NCBI RefSeq assembly: GCF_002222055.1
Contig: NZ_MUGS01000035.1
Location: forward strand, 51,207 to 115,206
Reading direction: 5' to 3'
Source of the DNA: Flavobacterium araucananum
GTDB taxonomy: Bacteria > Bacteroidota > Bacteroidia > Flavobacteriales > Flavobacteriaceae
DNA: 64,000 bases
A program made the translations under genes and the position numbers. Shown in pieces: positions 37,501 through 45,089 of this stretch. Numbering within the stretch: the first letter of the stretch is position 1; every line of letters starts with the position of its first letter. The notes below the pieces were generated by a model. It ran no database searches, was not told where the DNA came from, and worked only from the letters and a program-made list of their open reading frames with translations.

Positions 37501-40500
37501 TGTAATTGACAGGATAACAGTCCTGATGTTGGTCAAGAATCGTTTTCAGGCGATCTGCATCGCTGTTTACGGCTACCATAGTTCCGGGATCACCATCCTG
37601 AACAGCATCTAAAATGCTTTGTGCACGTTTACTGCTGAGTTCAACCAACTGTTGTTCGTCAAATACACCGGCAAAACACAATGCCGGTAACTCTCCATAA
37701 CTATGTCCTGCCAACATATCAGGCTGGATCCCAAATGACTGTAGCAATTGAGCCAGGGCAAGATCTACAATACCTAAAAGAGGTTGTGCCAGACGTGTAT
37801 CCTTAATGGTTTCCTTTTGTTTTTTTAAGGTCGCGGTATCAAAGGTGGCTGAAGGAAAGAGAACTTTTTCTAAATCAGGATATTGCGATATGAGTTTGCG
37901 CATCTCCGGAAATAGAACGAATAGATCTCGTGCCATATTAATGTGCTGGCTGCCCTGACCGGTGAACAAAAATGCGGTTTTACCGTCTCGTTTGTTCACA
38001 ATAAAGATATCTTTACTTTCAATGCCCGTTAACAAGAGTTCGATTTTCATCATCAAATCTTCGGCTGTATCGGCAACAATGCTTAGTTGGATTGGTTTTT
38101 CTGAACCCGCGACTAAGCTGTAGGCAATGTCTTTTAAGGATAGACTATCATTGATTTCTAATAAAGTTTTTACTTGTTCTAATTGAACTTTAGCCTGATC
38201 ATAATTGTCACCACGAAAGACGAATAGCTCAGAGGGCCAGGATTGTAGAATGACGGCTTCTTCTTTTTGTGGATGATTTTCGATTACCATATGAAAATTG
38301 GTACCACCAAAGCCGAAGGCACTAATACCGGCATACCGTTTTTTTTCTGACCATAAACCTGTTTCTGCATAAAATGCAAATGGGCTTGTATCTGCATTAA
38401 AGTAGGCGTTGGGTTGTTGGAGATGAAGAGTAGGAGGTTTTACGCCATGAAATACGGCCATAGAGGCTTTGATAAGTCCGGCCAAACCGGCAGCACATTT
38501 GGTGTGCCCAATTTGGGTTTTTACAGATCCCAGATGGGTCTGAGCCGGTAAAGCTCCGGACCTGCTAAATAAATTGGTGAGGGCGGTAAGTTCCGTTTTA
38601 TCTCCAACTATTGTTCCGGTGCCATGAGCTTCGATTAAACCAACTGCTGCTGCACTGATACCTGCCTGATCATAGGCACGTTCTAATGCCCGTACCTGAC
38701 CAATTTTTCGCGGTGCTGTAAGACCAAGAGCTTTACCGTCGCTGGATCCTCCAACACCTTTAATAACAGAATAAATACGATCACCATCACGCAGGGCATC
38801 ATCATATCGTTTTAAGACCAAAATAGCGACCCCTTCGCCAAGAGCAATACCGTCTGCAGCACTATCGAATGTTGCGCAGCGTCCTTTGCGGGAGAGAGCA
38901 TGTGTACTGGAAAACATCAGATAATCGTTGATACCATTATGTAAATCTGCTCCTCCGGTAAGTACCATATCCGATTTGCCCAGTATCAGTTCCTGGCAGG
39001 CGAGATCAATGGCAGCTATCGATGAGGCACATGCAGCATCTACCGTAAAATTTCTTCCGCCCAGATCCAGACGGTTGGTGATTCTGCCGGCAATAACATT
39101 GGCCAATATACCCGGGAACGAATCCTCTGTGGTGTGTGGGAATGCTTTTTCTACTTCTTCATGCAGTTCTCCAAAAACTTGTTTATAATAGCCTCTGAAA
39201 CTGTAACTGTTGGCAAGGTCATTTCCGCCTTCAGCACCAATTATAACGGATATATTTTCTCTGTTGATTTGTTTTTCGCCATAACCGGCATCTTCCATTG
39301 CCCGTTTGGCAACCAGTAAGGTTAAAAGCTGAGTGGGTTCTATCGCTGCAAGTGATTGTGGTGGAATACCAAATTCTAAGGGGTCAAAATCTATTTTTGG
39401 GATAAAACCGCCCCATTTTGAATGTGATATGTCTGAACCATTGGAGTCGGGCTTATAATAGATATCTTTATTCCATCGCTCATCCGGTACTTCGGTAACG
39501 CAGTCTTTTCCAGTAATGATATTGCGCCAGTATTCGGCTAAATTTTTTGCACCCGGAAATACGCATTCCATCCCAATAATAGCGATGTCCAGCCCTTTTT
39601 CTGTCGATGAAGGTTTTTGTGGTAACACTGCCTGCTCAATATATTTTTGATTGTCGATAGCAACGTCATGATGCAGTGATTCAAGTGTAATCACCTCGTT
39701 ATGCATGGTTGCTACTTGTCCGATCATATACATGCCCAGATCAAGCTGTTGGTTTTTAGGTATAGTGACAAGGTTGTCACCTTGACGATCAATGCCTTTT
39801 GCTGCAATCCTGAGACGTCCTACATTGAGTTTTTCCAGCTGTTCCCAAATTTGCTTTTTGTCCATTCCAGTGGCGAGCAGTTTTTTCTTTTCATTATCAA
39901 AATGTAAGGCGAATGCCGTATTTAAGCAACGTGTTTCATGACCTGGTGCAGTTTCCAGCAGGACGGTATCTTTGGCTTGCATTGCTTGTTGCTGGAACTC
40001 TTGCTGAATAGCACCTGTACTCACAGCTTCCTGTGTATACAAATAGGCTGTTCCCATCAATACACCAACCTTTACACCTCTGGCAGCCAGAGGAGCGGCC
40101 ATGATAGATACAAAAGCTGTGGAAAAAGCATTATGAATTCCACCGGCAAAAAATACACTTATATTTTCCGGATGATCTTCTTTTAGGATACGTTCGATTT
40201 GTATTTCCCAAAGTACAGTGCTGGAGAGCGGGCCAACATGTCCGCCACATTCCCGGCCTTCAAATATGAAATTTTTGGCACCTTCTTTTAGAAAAATATC
40301 CAATAATGCAGGCGAAGGGACATGTAAAAATGTTGTTATACCGGCTTTTTCAAATACTTTGGCCTGTGCAGGCCTGCCTCCGGCGATCAGTACTACCGGA
40401 GGCTTGGCTTCAAGGATATAGGCGGTTTGTTCTTCTCGCAATTCCTGTGGTGCAAAGCCTAATATACCTACACCCCAAGTTTTATCACCGGCAAGTTTTT

Positions 40501-41524
40501 GAGTTTCCAGGACTAATGTTCTTGCTTGCTCGCCTTTGAGTAAGGAAAGAGCTATAAAAGGTAACGCCCCAGTTTCTGCAACAGCATTGGCAAATGCCGG
40601 AACATCACTCACGCGGGTCATTGGTCCTTGTGCAATAGGGTAGCGTAGACCAAGTTGTTGTGCTAAGGGATTGTTCTGGTCTATAATTGGAGATGCTTTG
40701 GCTTGTTTCAGATGGCCATACATGGCTTCTTTAAATCCAAAAATCAATTTTTTTAGGGTCTTGAAATTTTCATACAGCTCTGTTGCCAAAGCAATGTCTT
40801 GTCCCATAGGGATGTAACTTTTGGTAGGGTCAAGGTCATTAAAATAGTGCTCTAACTCTTCTATAGAAACATTTTGGGATAAAACAGGCGAATTGGGTCT
40901 AACCAATACGCGATGGTGCGCGATGATCTTGGTTTCTGTCCCGTTTAATTTTGAACATAGATTTTTGAGGTCTTGCGGAATGTTACTTTCCGGATAGAGT
41001 GCCAATTGACTGTCTAATACAATACCTCTTGCTCCAAGTGCTTTTGCAGCGGCGGCGGTATGAAGGCCTATACCTCCTTGTACCCATATAGGTATGGTGT
41101 TGATTTCTTGTATGATACGTTGAAATAAAACAAATGTGGATTCATAACCAACTAATCCTCCAGCTTCGTTTCCTTTTACAATAATTCCAATAGCTCCCAG
41201 TTGTTCCGCCTTTATAGCTTGCTCAATACTACTTACCTGATAAATCCGTGATAAGGTAGGATAGACGTTTATTGAGATCCCAAACGGAACGATAGCAAAA
41301 CTTACCTGCCCGGACAGTTGAAGTGATGTTAGGGTATCATTTGTGAGATGTATACCATAAGAAGGTATACTGATCCGGTCAAGCTGATTTAATGCTTCCT
41401 GAGCAATTGCGATATCATGTCCTAAACTTAATACGGGGAATGCACCAGCCTGAAGTAGTTTTGTCATTAGGTTGACATCAGGCTTTTCAAAAGGCGTTAC
41501 TCCTAAAATGGTTAAATTTTTCAT
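34559..41524 (-). CDS. Iterative PKS/PUFA-synthase-like protein: NMO-NMO-KS-AT-ACP-ACP-KR
   Basis: A 2321-residue megasynthase. Two nitronate-monooxygenase/PfaD-like barrels come first: about 1-205 with KGNEAGGLVG, and about 285-545 with EGRECGGHVGP. PfaD-type domains act as enoyl reductases. KS at 644-1085 has Cys832, His967 and His1007. AT at about 1183-1480 has Ser1275 in GHSYG. Two near-identical ACPs carry Ser1681 and Ser1792, both in LSIDSIKR. KR at about 2045-2300 has GGGQGI, Ser2226/2227, Tyr2240 and Asn2244, with a long insertion before the active site. There is no DH; that domain sits in the next protein. It is the first gene of the operon. Predicted role: iterative chain extension with keto and enoyl reduction. 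Confidence 0.9.
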   Translation of the reverse strand: MKNLTILGVTPFEKPDVNLMTKLLQAGAFPVLSLGHDIAIAQEALNQLDRISIPSYGIHLTNDTLTSLQLSGQVSFAIVPFGISINVYPTLSRIYQVSSIEQAIKAEQLGAIGIIVKGNEAGGLVGYESTFVLFQRIIQEINTIPIWVQGGIGLHTAAAAKALGARGIVLDSQLALYPESNIPQDLKNLCSKLNGTETKIIAHHRVLVRPNSPVLSQNVSIEELEHYFNDLDPTKSYIPMGQDIALATELYENFKTLKKLIFGFKEAMYGHLKQAKASPIIDQNNPLAQQLGLRYPIAQGPMTRVSDVPAFANAVAETGALPFIALSLLKGEQARTLVLETQKLAGDKTWGVGILGFAPQELREEQTAYILEAKPPVVLIAGGRPAQAKVFEKAGITTFLHVPSPALLDIFLKEGAKNFIFEGRECGGHVGPLSSTVLWEIQIERILKEDHPENISVFFAGGIHNAFSTAFVSIMAAPLAARGVKVGVLMGTAYLYTQEAVSTGAIQQEFQQQAMQAKDTVLLETAPGHETRCLNTAFALHFDNEKKKLLATGMDKKQIWEQLEKLNVGRLRIAAKGIDRQGDNLVTIPKNQQLDLGMYMIGQVATMHNEVITLESLHHDVAIDNQKYIEQAVLPQKPSSTEKGLDIAIIGMECVFPGAKNLAEYWRNIITGKDCVTEVPDERWNKDIYYKPDSNGSDISHSKWGGFIPKIDFDPLEFGIPPQSLAAIEPTQLLTLLVAKRAMEDAGYGEKQINRENISVIIGAEGGNDLANSYSFRGYYKQVFGELHEEVEKAFPHTTEDSFPGILANVIAGRITNRLDLGGRNFTVDAACASSIAAIDLACQELILGKSDMVLTGGADLHNGINDYLMFSSTHALSRKGRCATFDSAADGIALGEGVAILVLKRYDDALRDGDRIYSVIKGVGGSSDGKALGLTAPRKIGQVRALERAYDQAGISAAAVGLIEAHGTGTIVGDKTELTALTNLFSRSGALPAQTHLGSVKTQIGHTKCAAGLAGLIKASMAVFHGVKPPTLHLQQPNAYFNADTSPFAFYAETGLWSEKKRYAGISAFGFGGTNFHMVIENHPQKEEAVILQSWPSELFVFRGDNYDQAKVQLEQVKTLLEINDSLSLKDIAYSLVAGSEKPIQLSIVADTAEDLMMKIELLLTGIESKDIFIVNKRDGKTAFLFTGQGSQHINMARDLFVLFPEMRKLISQYPDLEKVLFPSATFDTATLKKQKETIKDTRLAQPLLGIVDLALAQLLQSFGIQPDMLAGHSYGELPALCFAGVFDEQQLVELSSKRAQSILDAVQDGDPGTMVAVNSDADRLKTILDQHQDCYPVNYNSPTQCVIAGSTAAIDKFMEALKNERISYKKLEVACAFHSPLVSKSKDLYTNVLKEIPFQEMQIPVWSNTTATLYPSPVSDIKVQLTDHLVQPVHFVDEIQAMYASGARIFIEVGPGKVLTGLTKACLNKDELALHVENNNHNSLTHLLCMFAQYLGTGRSLNLNKLFEDRQANLIQIDQPDLYKKSPTIWRVNGQAAHPTTGTLPTHGALPIITPLQMKNSPIIQTPVAQPAPEHILQEYLNSMKMLIQAQRDVMLSFLGQQEHLHPIPVYSRTTENTTADQLVATLITNDKPISTVILQTPTRDIKSLLLTVVCEKTGYPHEMLGMEMDLEADLSIDSIKRVEIIGTLRNELGILSSDHENEDTVMEQLAAIKTLNGLVTWLTEYTATIDSAVTKIEVSPISPTVADKTTITLAELQIAILDIVSEKTGYPKEMLGLDLDLEADLSIDSIKRMEIISELKNKIGFGADKEQADDLMENLAAIKTLNGLATWISEMSTTEPVQSLLTRLRFDLIPTAISEAQNTGILKGKRFAIAPDNGTQTAAIKTILEQHGAIAQLVHTDQDLTSFDGLIISDIGSATIQHSIIDHVGLIKKMDLEKAQWIYLISDIPAHVEKLKDTRALRHYQGYSGLFKSLAREFEQTNCRLISLNTEQEIDQIAEITLREILTTDQSAQVIYIHDQRHKVDIIPSPLLTTLDQAHIQLDKKSVVLVLGGGQGITAELVKHMSAAYPCTYILVGRSRDPREVTTDSKELELMKSREEIRNYLIKTGNFSTPPQIEKETSRIFKNNQILRTIHHMEQLGNKVVYQSLDLCDEEGLTQLIHHIYEQYGQLDGVIHGAGLLEDKLFKQKTTSSFERVFDTKVKPLRVLAEQLRSDCQFVVLFSSIASVYGNKGQTDYAAANSVLDDYANVLNKRLKGKVISINWGPWKGAGMVSSSLENEYERRGISLIPLEEGKELFLNEIKYGTESQVLIMSGKNW

Positions 41525-41952
41525 ACGTCGATGAGATTGAAATAAGATTTGGAAATTTTACTAACTATAATAAAGACTTTTGGGGTACTATTGGTTAGTG
41601 TGGTATAGTAGAGTAAAAGTAGTTAATTTCTTCTAAATTTTAAGTATTATAATTAATTTTATAATGATTTTTTTACAAATTGTTTAAATATTCAATTATT
41701 ATTAACTTGTTTGTAAAAAAATACTTCTTTTTTTATGATTTTTATATTTTTTTTAATTCGCCTGTATTGTTATCTAATGTATTTGTCTCATTTTTTGATA
41801 ACTAGAGAGGGATATTTCTAAAATATTGTCGTGTGTTTCAATTACAGCCAATTAAACTTTAAATTAAACTTTTTTTATTTGTAAATATTTACTGTATTTT
41901 ACACGGAAAATTACGATTATTTGAATGAAAAATCGGAACAGTTATCCAAAGT
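41525..41952. other. AT-rich leader of the megasynthase operon
   Basis: No gene is seen. This region must contain the promoter of the minus-strand eight-gene operon, but no clean TAnnTTTG was found there. A 12-base tandem repeat (AATTAAACTTT at 41850-41860 and 41862-41872) lies near the far end, next to the IS3 remnant. Confidence 0.5.
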
Positions 41953-42105
41953 TATTAACAGCTTCGCTGGAAATAATAAAGAAGGCTAAAGGCGGCAATG
42001 GTTCTATCAATTGCTTTGATGGTTTCGCTCAAGGACCAGCCTGTTACTTTGTGGTCAAAAAGGTCTACGACCGCAGTAGGATATGCCCAGCCTTTTTCTG
42101 GATGT
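41953..42105 (-). pseudogene. Fragment of an IS3-family transposase (OrfB, DDE domain)
   Basis: About 50 open codons on the minus strand read KGWAYPTAVVDLFDHKV and TGWSLSETI, ending at a stop. This is the strand-strand-helix around the second catalytic-region Asp of IS3-type integrase-like transposases, whose usual form is WLYLAVVIDLFDRKVIGWSLS. Nothing of the N-terminal part or of terminal inverted repeats is seen, so it is a scrap. Confidence 0.65.
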
Positions 42106-42129
42106 TTTCAAATCCCTTCCAATCCAAAT

Positions 42130-42146
42130 GTGTCCCGATTGTGCCA
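42130..42146. repeat. Copy 1 of the GTGyCmCGAT...CCA repeat
   Basis: GTGTCCCGATTGTGCCA is a slightly shortened copy of an approximately 18-base sequence also found at 42367-42384, 58061-58078 and 63397-63414, always in the same orientation. It directly flanks the IS3 transposase scrap. Confidence 0.5.
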
Positions 42147-42175
42147 AAAAACTTTTGAGTGCTTTTAAAAAGATT

Positions 42176-42240
42176 AAAAATTGCTATAAAAGAAAAAAAC
42201 CTGTAAATCTTAAGATTTACAGGTTTTACACAATTTTTTT
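42176..42240. repeat. 65-base terminator-like repeat, copy 1
   Basis: The segment is nearly identical (about four differences) to 56341-56404. Its core, 42196-42227, is a 32-base perfect palindrome centred on TCTTAAGA. A T7 run follows on the minus strand, so it can terminate minus-strand transcripts such as the carbonic anhydrase unit. Confidence 0.75.
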
Positions 42241-42292
42241 GGGTTTTTGTAAAGTTTGATAAAGTTACCTTTTTCATTTCTTTTACCCTTTG

Positions 42293-42311
42293 TGGGGAGA
42301 GCAGGATTTGA
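42293..42311 (-). repeat. tRNA 3'-end-like scrap (possible attachment-site remnant)
   Basis: On the minus strand the bases read TCAAATC, CCTGC-like stem, TCTCCCC, A. This matches the order T-loop, T-stem, acceptor 3' strand, discriminator of a tRNA. The 5' part of the T-stem and everything upstream are absent. Integrative elements often use and duplicate such tRNA 3' ends, so it may be an att remnant. Confidence 0.35.
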
Positions 42312-42366
42312 GCCTTAAGCTTGAAACCCGAATATATTCTGCGTTTTTAATTTTTTTTGACTACTT

Positions 42367-42384
42367 GTGTCACGATGTTGCCAC
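42367..42384. repeat. Copy 2 of the GTGyCmCGAT...CCAC repeat
   Basis: GTGTCACGATGTTGCCAC lies about 55 bases from the tRNA-like scrap and just beyond the broken DUF2490-like gene. Confidence 0.5.
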
Positions 42385-42447
42385 GAAAATAAAATATTCA
42401 ATTTTTTGACATTATTATAGTAGTGAAGTACTTTGTAATCTCATTTA

Positions 42448-42880
42448 TGGAACTGTACCTGCCAACAAATCTTTGTTCTAACATAAATCTATGCGAGAAA
42501 TCAACGATTCCTTCTTTGTGATTTAGTTTACCATTTCAAAAATTCTATGTTCTGTAAAATCTCTGCCCCATGCCATTTATAGGTATTTCTCCATAAGGAT
42601 AGGTTTCGATCCAGCCATAACCAACCCGAAACAGCACTCTTGAATTTAAGTTGTAATTTAATCCAACCCTTAATAAACTTTGCTGCCATTGGGTAATGGT
42701 TTCATTTCTACGCTATTGATATTCGGTATGTATTCCAAATTTTTCTGAGATCTTGAATGTTCCAAAAAAATTATACCAGCCAATACTATTGTTTGTGGTA
42801 ATACGATTATTTTGTCCGATTACCGATTGTAAACTACCAATTAAAAAAATGAGGATTAAAAAATAATTTTTCCTGTTCAT
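42448..42880 (-). pseudogene. Broken DUF2490-family outer-membrane protein gene
   Basis: The ATG at 42880 overlaps the carbonic anhydrase stop (TAATG), a normal coupled operon start. The product begins with a signal peptide and then reads IGWYNFFGTFKISEKFGIHTEYQ, stop, RRNE. It continues with LLRVGLNYNL, WIETYPYGE, and, after two frame changes, DFTEHRIFE and HRFMLEQRFVGRY. These are the landmark segments of DUF2490 proteins, which resemble small outer-membrane barrels. One nonsense codon, at least two frameshifts and a missing C-terminus show that it is dead. The junction at its end lies near the integration scars. Confidence 0.75.
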
Positions 42881-43632
42881 TATTTTAAGAATTCAAGAGT
42901 TCCGTCTGTCAAATTATAAAACACACCTACAATTTTTATCTCTCCTTTATCTTCCATCTCTTTAAGAATTGGACTCTTTTTACGAATTTGATCCATTGCA
43001 TAAAGCACGTTATTTTCTGAAACGTGTTTTACAAATTTATCATTTTTAGATGTTTTTTCACCATTAAAATCCTGACTCATTGCTACAGCTGGTTTTATTT
43101 TTGAAAGCATTGCTGTAATATTTCCAAGTTTTACATCATCGATGGCACCTTTTATAGCGCCGCAATGCTGGTGTCCCATTACTAAAATCAATTTTGCTCC
43201 TGACACCTTACAGGCAAATTCCATACTGCCTAACAAATCTTCATTTACAAAATTTCCTGCAACACGTCCCACAAAAATATCCCCCAAACCCTGATCAAAT
43301 ACATCTTCGACTGGTACTCGGCTATCGACACAACTTAGTACGACAGCTTTAGGGAATTGACCCGGCGCCGATTTTCGTGCTTGTTTACTATGATCACGAA
43401 CCGTAGTGGTACCGCTCTGAAAACGTTTATTTCCTTCTATAAATTCCTTTAAAATTGCATCAGGCGTAAGTCTGGTTTGCTCTTCTTTTGTCATTACATG
43501 AGAAACTACAGGTTTGACAGCTTCTTTTAAAGCAGAAAGTGAACTTGATTTTTCTGTTTTTGTTTCGCCGTTGCAAGCAATCAAAAGTAACGTTGTGAAT
43601 AGCATTACCAATGATTTAAATTGATTCTTCAT
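42880..43632 (-). CDS. Beta-class carbonic anhydrase, lipoprotein
   Basis: A 250-residue protein with a lipobox ending at Cys20 (LIAC), so it is exported and lipid-anchored. The zinc site of beta-carbonic anhydrases is complete: C101, D103 and R105 (CVDSR), H154 and C157 (GHQHCG). It interconverts carbon dioxide and bicarbonate in the periplasm. It is followed by the translationally coupled but broken DUF2490-like gene. Confidence 0.93.
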   Translation of the reverse strand: MKNQFKSLVMLFTTLLLIACNGETKTEKSSSLSALKEAVKPVVSHVMTKEEQTRLTPDAILKEFIEGNKRFQSGTTTVRDHSKQARKSAPGQFPKAVVLSCVDSRVPVEDVFDQGLGDIFVGRVAGNFVNEDLLGSMEFACKVSGAKLILVMGHQHCGAIKGAIDDVKLGNITAMLSKIKPAVAMSQDFNGEKTSKNDKFVKHVSENNVLYAMDQIRKKSPILKEMEDKGEIKIVGVFYNLTDGTLEFLK

Positions 43633-44386
43633 TTCTTAATTTTAATTAAATCGGCCTACTTTGTAAAACGGTGTTCGGCATTTCCGTTTATTAATCTTTC
43701 AATATTTATATATAACAGCAAAAGAGGTTTTTCCCCTACCTGCAAAAGATTCCCGCTCCCAAACGGAGAAAAAACATATACGCCCCGTAACTTTTTTAAA
43801 GATCTGGAATCCGGGATCTGGCCTGAACTCTTAACTGCAGGTAGGGTTAATAGCTTTCATATGAATTTAGAACAAAAATATGTTTCATCATTACTGAGCG
43901 CTATAATACAAGATAACGTAAACAACAGCCCGTTCACCTGTGTCATAAAAGGACAATTATGGTTGGTTAGGGACAGAATAAAGCAAGTAATGCCTAGGAT
44001 TATGAGTATAATTAGTACATATTGAAAATTTTTTAGTTGACAAAAGTCAATGGATTTATATGCCTTATATCATCTATTGAAGCGATATAACAGTAGTAAT
44101 TTTGGCTTACATAAAAATACTATGAAACTTTTAAAGAATAGAATTTTAAATTATTGTGAAGTGCGTTGTCAGGATAGAAATTCACCACTAAAAATGCTCT
44201 GGTACAAATGAACCAAATTACTTATCAGAACCTAGTAATGGTTTTGGCTGAAATTTAACCTTTACGGTTTTAAGAAACCGTGCTGAAGGTTACAGGCCAA
44301 TTTTGAGAATTGCTATTCCTCTAAATAAAGACAACCTTATTATTTCTGTGGATTAAAAATATTGTTTAATATAAAATAGATATAAA
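43633..44386. other. 754-base gap without a credible gene
   Basis: A 134-codon open frame at 43621-44025 shows no recognisable family and starts inside the carbonic anhydrase gene, so I do not call it. The gap holds a TTGAC-N4-GTCAA palindrome (44037-44050) and a folded element at 44258-44291 (ACGGTTT-TAAG-AAACCGT inside AACCTT/AAGGTT). Some of it may be decayed coding sequence. Confidence 0.5.
44037..44050. promoter_or_regulatory. Palindrome TTGAC-N4-GTCAA, possible Crp/Fnr-type site
   Basis: TTGACAAAAGTCAA has the half-site length and spacing of Crp/Fnr operators. A second TTGAC-N4-GTCAA occurs at 52707-52720, beside a Crp/Fnr gene. It lies 337 bases before the broken pirin gene. Function is inferred from form only. 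Confidence 0.3.
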
Positions 44387-45023
44387 ATGCTGGATATTGT
44401 AATAGATTCCCGTCGGGCAATCATAGTCCCTGGCTTTTCGGTAAAACGTATTCTTCCGTATCAGTTAAGAAGAATGGTAGGACCTTTTATTTTTATGGAT
44501 CATGGTGACCCCATTAATGTTCCTCCCGAGGTAAATCTGGATGTGCTGCCGCATCCTCATGTCGGACTGGATGCGACTAATTGCCGGGGAAGCATATGGA
44601 CTCAAAAGTCATGTACAGACCAACTCTCCATTATTTTATATTCATGTCGTACTTGATCAAGGGGCAAGATTTGGGATTCCAAAAGGACATAGCGAACGAG
44701 GAGTTTACATTGTTAAGGGCAGTGTAGAGGTAAGTGGTATTACTTATCCTGAAGGCAAACTGCTGGTATTTACCAAAGGCGTAGATCCTTTAATTATTGC
44801 AAAGGAAAATACAACATTAATGATGCTTGGAGGGGAACATTTGGGCGAGCGCCATATTTGGTGGAATTTTGTATCAAGCCGAAAAGAACGAATCGAGCAG
44901 GCCAAAGAAGACTGGAAACAGGGGCGTATTATTTTACCGCCTTCAGATAACACTGAGTTTATACCATTGCCAAAAGAGATATACAGACAGGCAGGAAGTC
45001 CTCCGCCAAACCATCTTTCGTAG
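44387..45023 (+). pseudogene. Pirin-family gene with internal deletion and frameshift
   Basis: The first part (44387 to about 44570) reads like a normal pirin N-terminus, RRMVGPFIFMDH and LPHPHVGL. It then shifts frame. From about 44577, another frame carries a normal pirin C-terminal cupin, RLIAGEAYGLKS, GVYIVKGSVEVSG and EHLGERHIWWNFVSS. About 90 residues that lie between these in intact pirins (metal-binding His/Glu and the first cupin end) are missing. The gene is therefore dead by deletion. An intact pirin gene exists at 53189-54061. Confidence 0.85.
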
Positions 45024-45045
45024 TTATGTAAAGCAGGCTATATAT

Positions 45046-45077
45046 AAAAAAGCCCTTTCTCTGCAAAGGGCTTTTTT
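45046..45077. terminator. Bidirectional terminator between convergent units
   Basis: A 13-bp perfect stem (45046-45058 with 45065-45077) and 6-base loop have A/T runs on both sides. It serves the broken pirin unit and the isochorismatase-like gene. Confidence 0.85.
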
Positions 45078-45089
45078 AAAAGTGAGAAA

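Noticed and set aside
30301..41524. Identification as an enediyne polyketide synthase
   Set aside because: The fused DH-PPTase end is similar, but no enediyne companion genes are present and the domains are split over two proteins with added NMO-like reductases.
30301..41524. Identification as a canonical PfaA-E omega-3 PUFA synthase
   Set aside because: No PfaC with KS-CLF and paired DH domains is present, only two ACPs, and the reductase is fused at the N-terminus of the KS protein.
41925..42158. Plus-strand 77-codon open frame
   Set aside because: It is the antisense of the IS3 transposase scrap, which explains its openness better.
43841..43850. GTAGGGTTAA, similar to the ECF -35 block
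   Set aside because: One extra T breaks the block, and no TGTTTTA lies 13 bases on.
43621..44025. Plus-strand 134-codon open frame
   Set aside because: It begins inside the carbonic anhydrase gene, has no recognisable domain, signal or promoter, and its composition looks like non-coding or decayed DNA.
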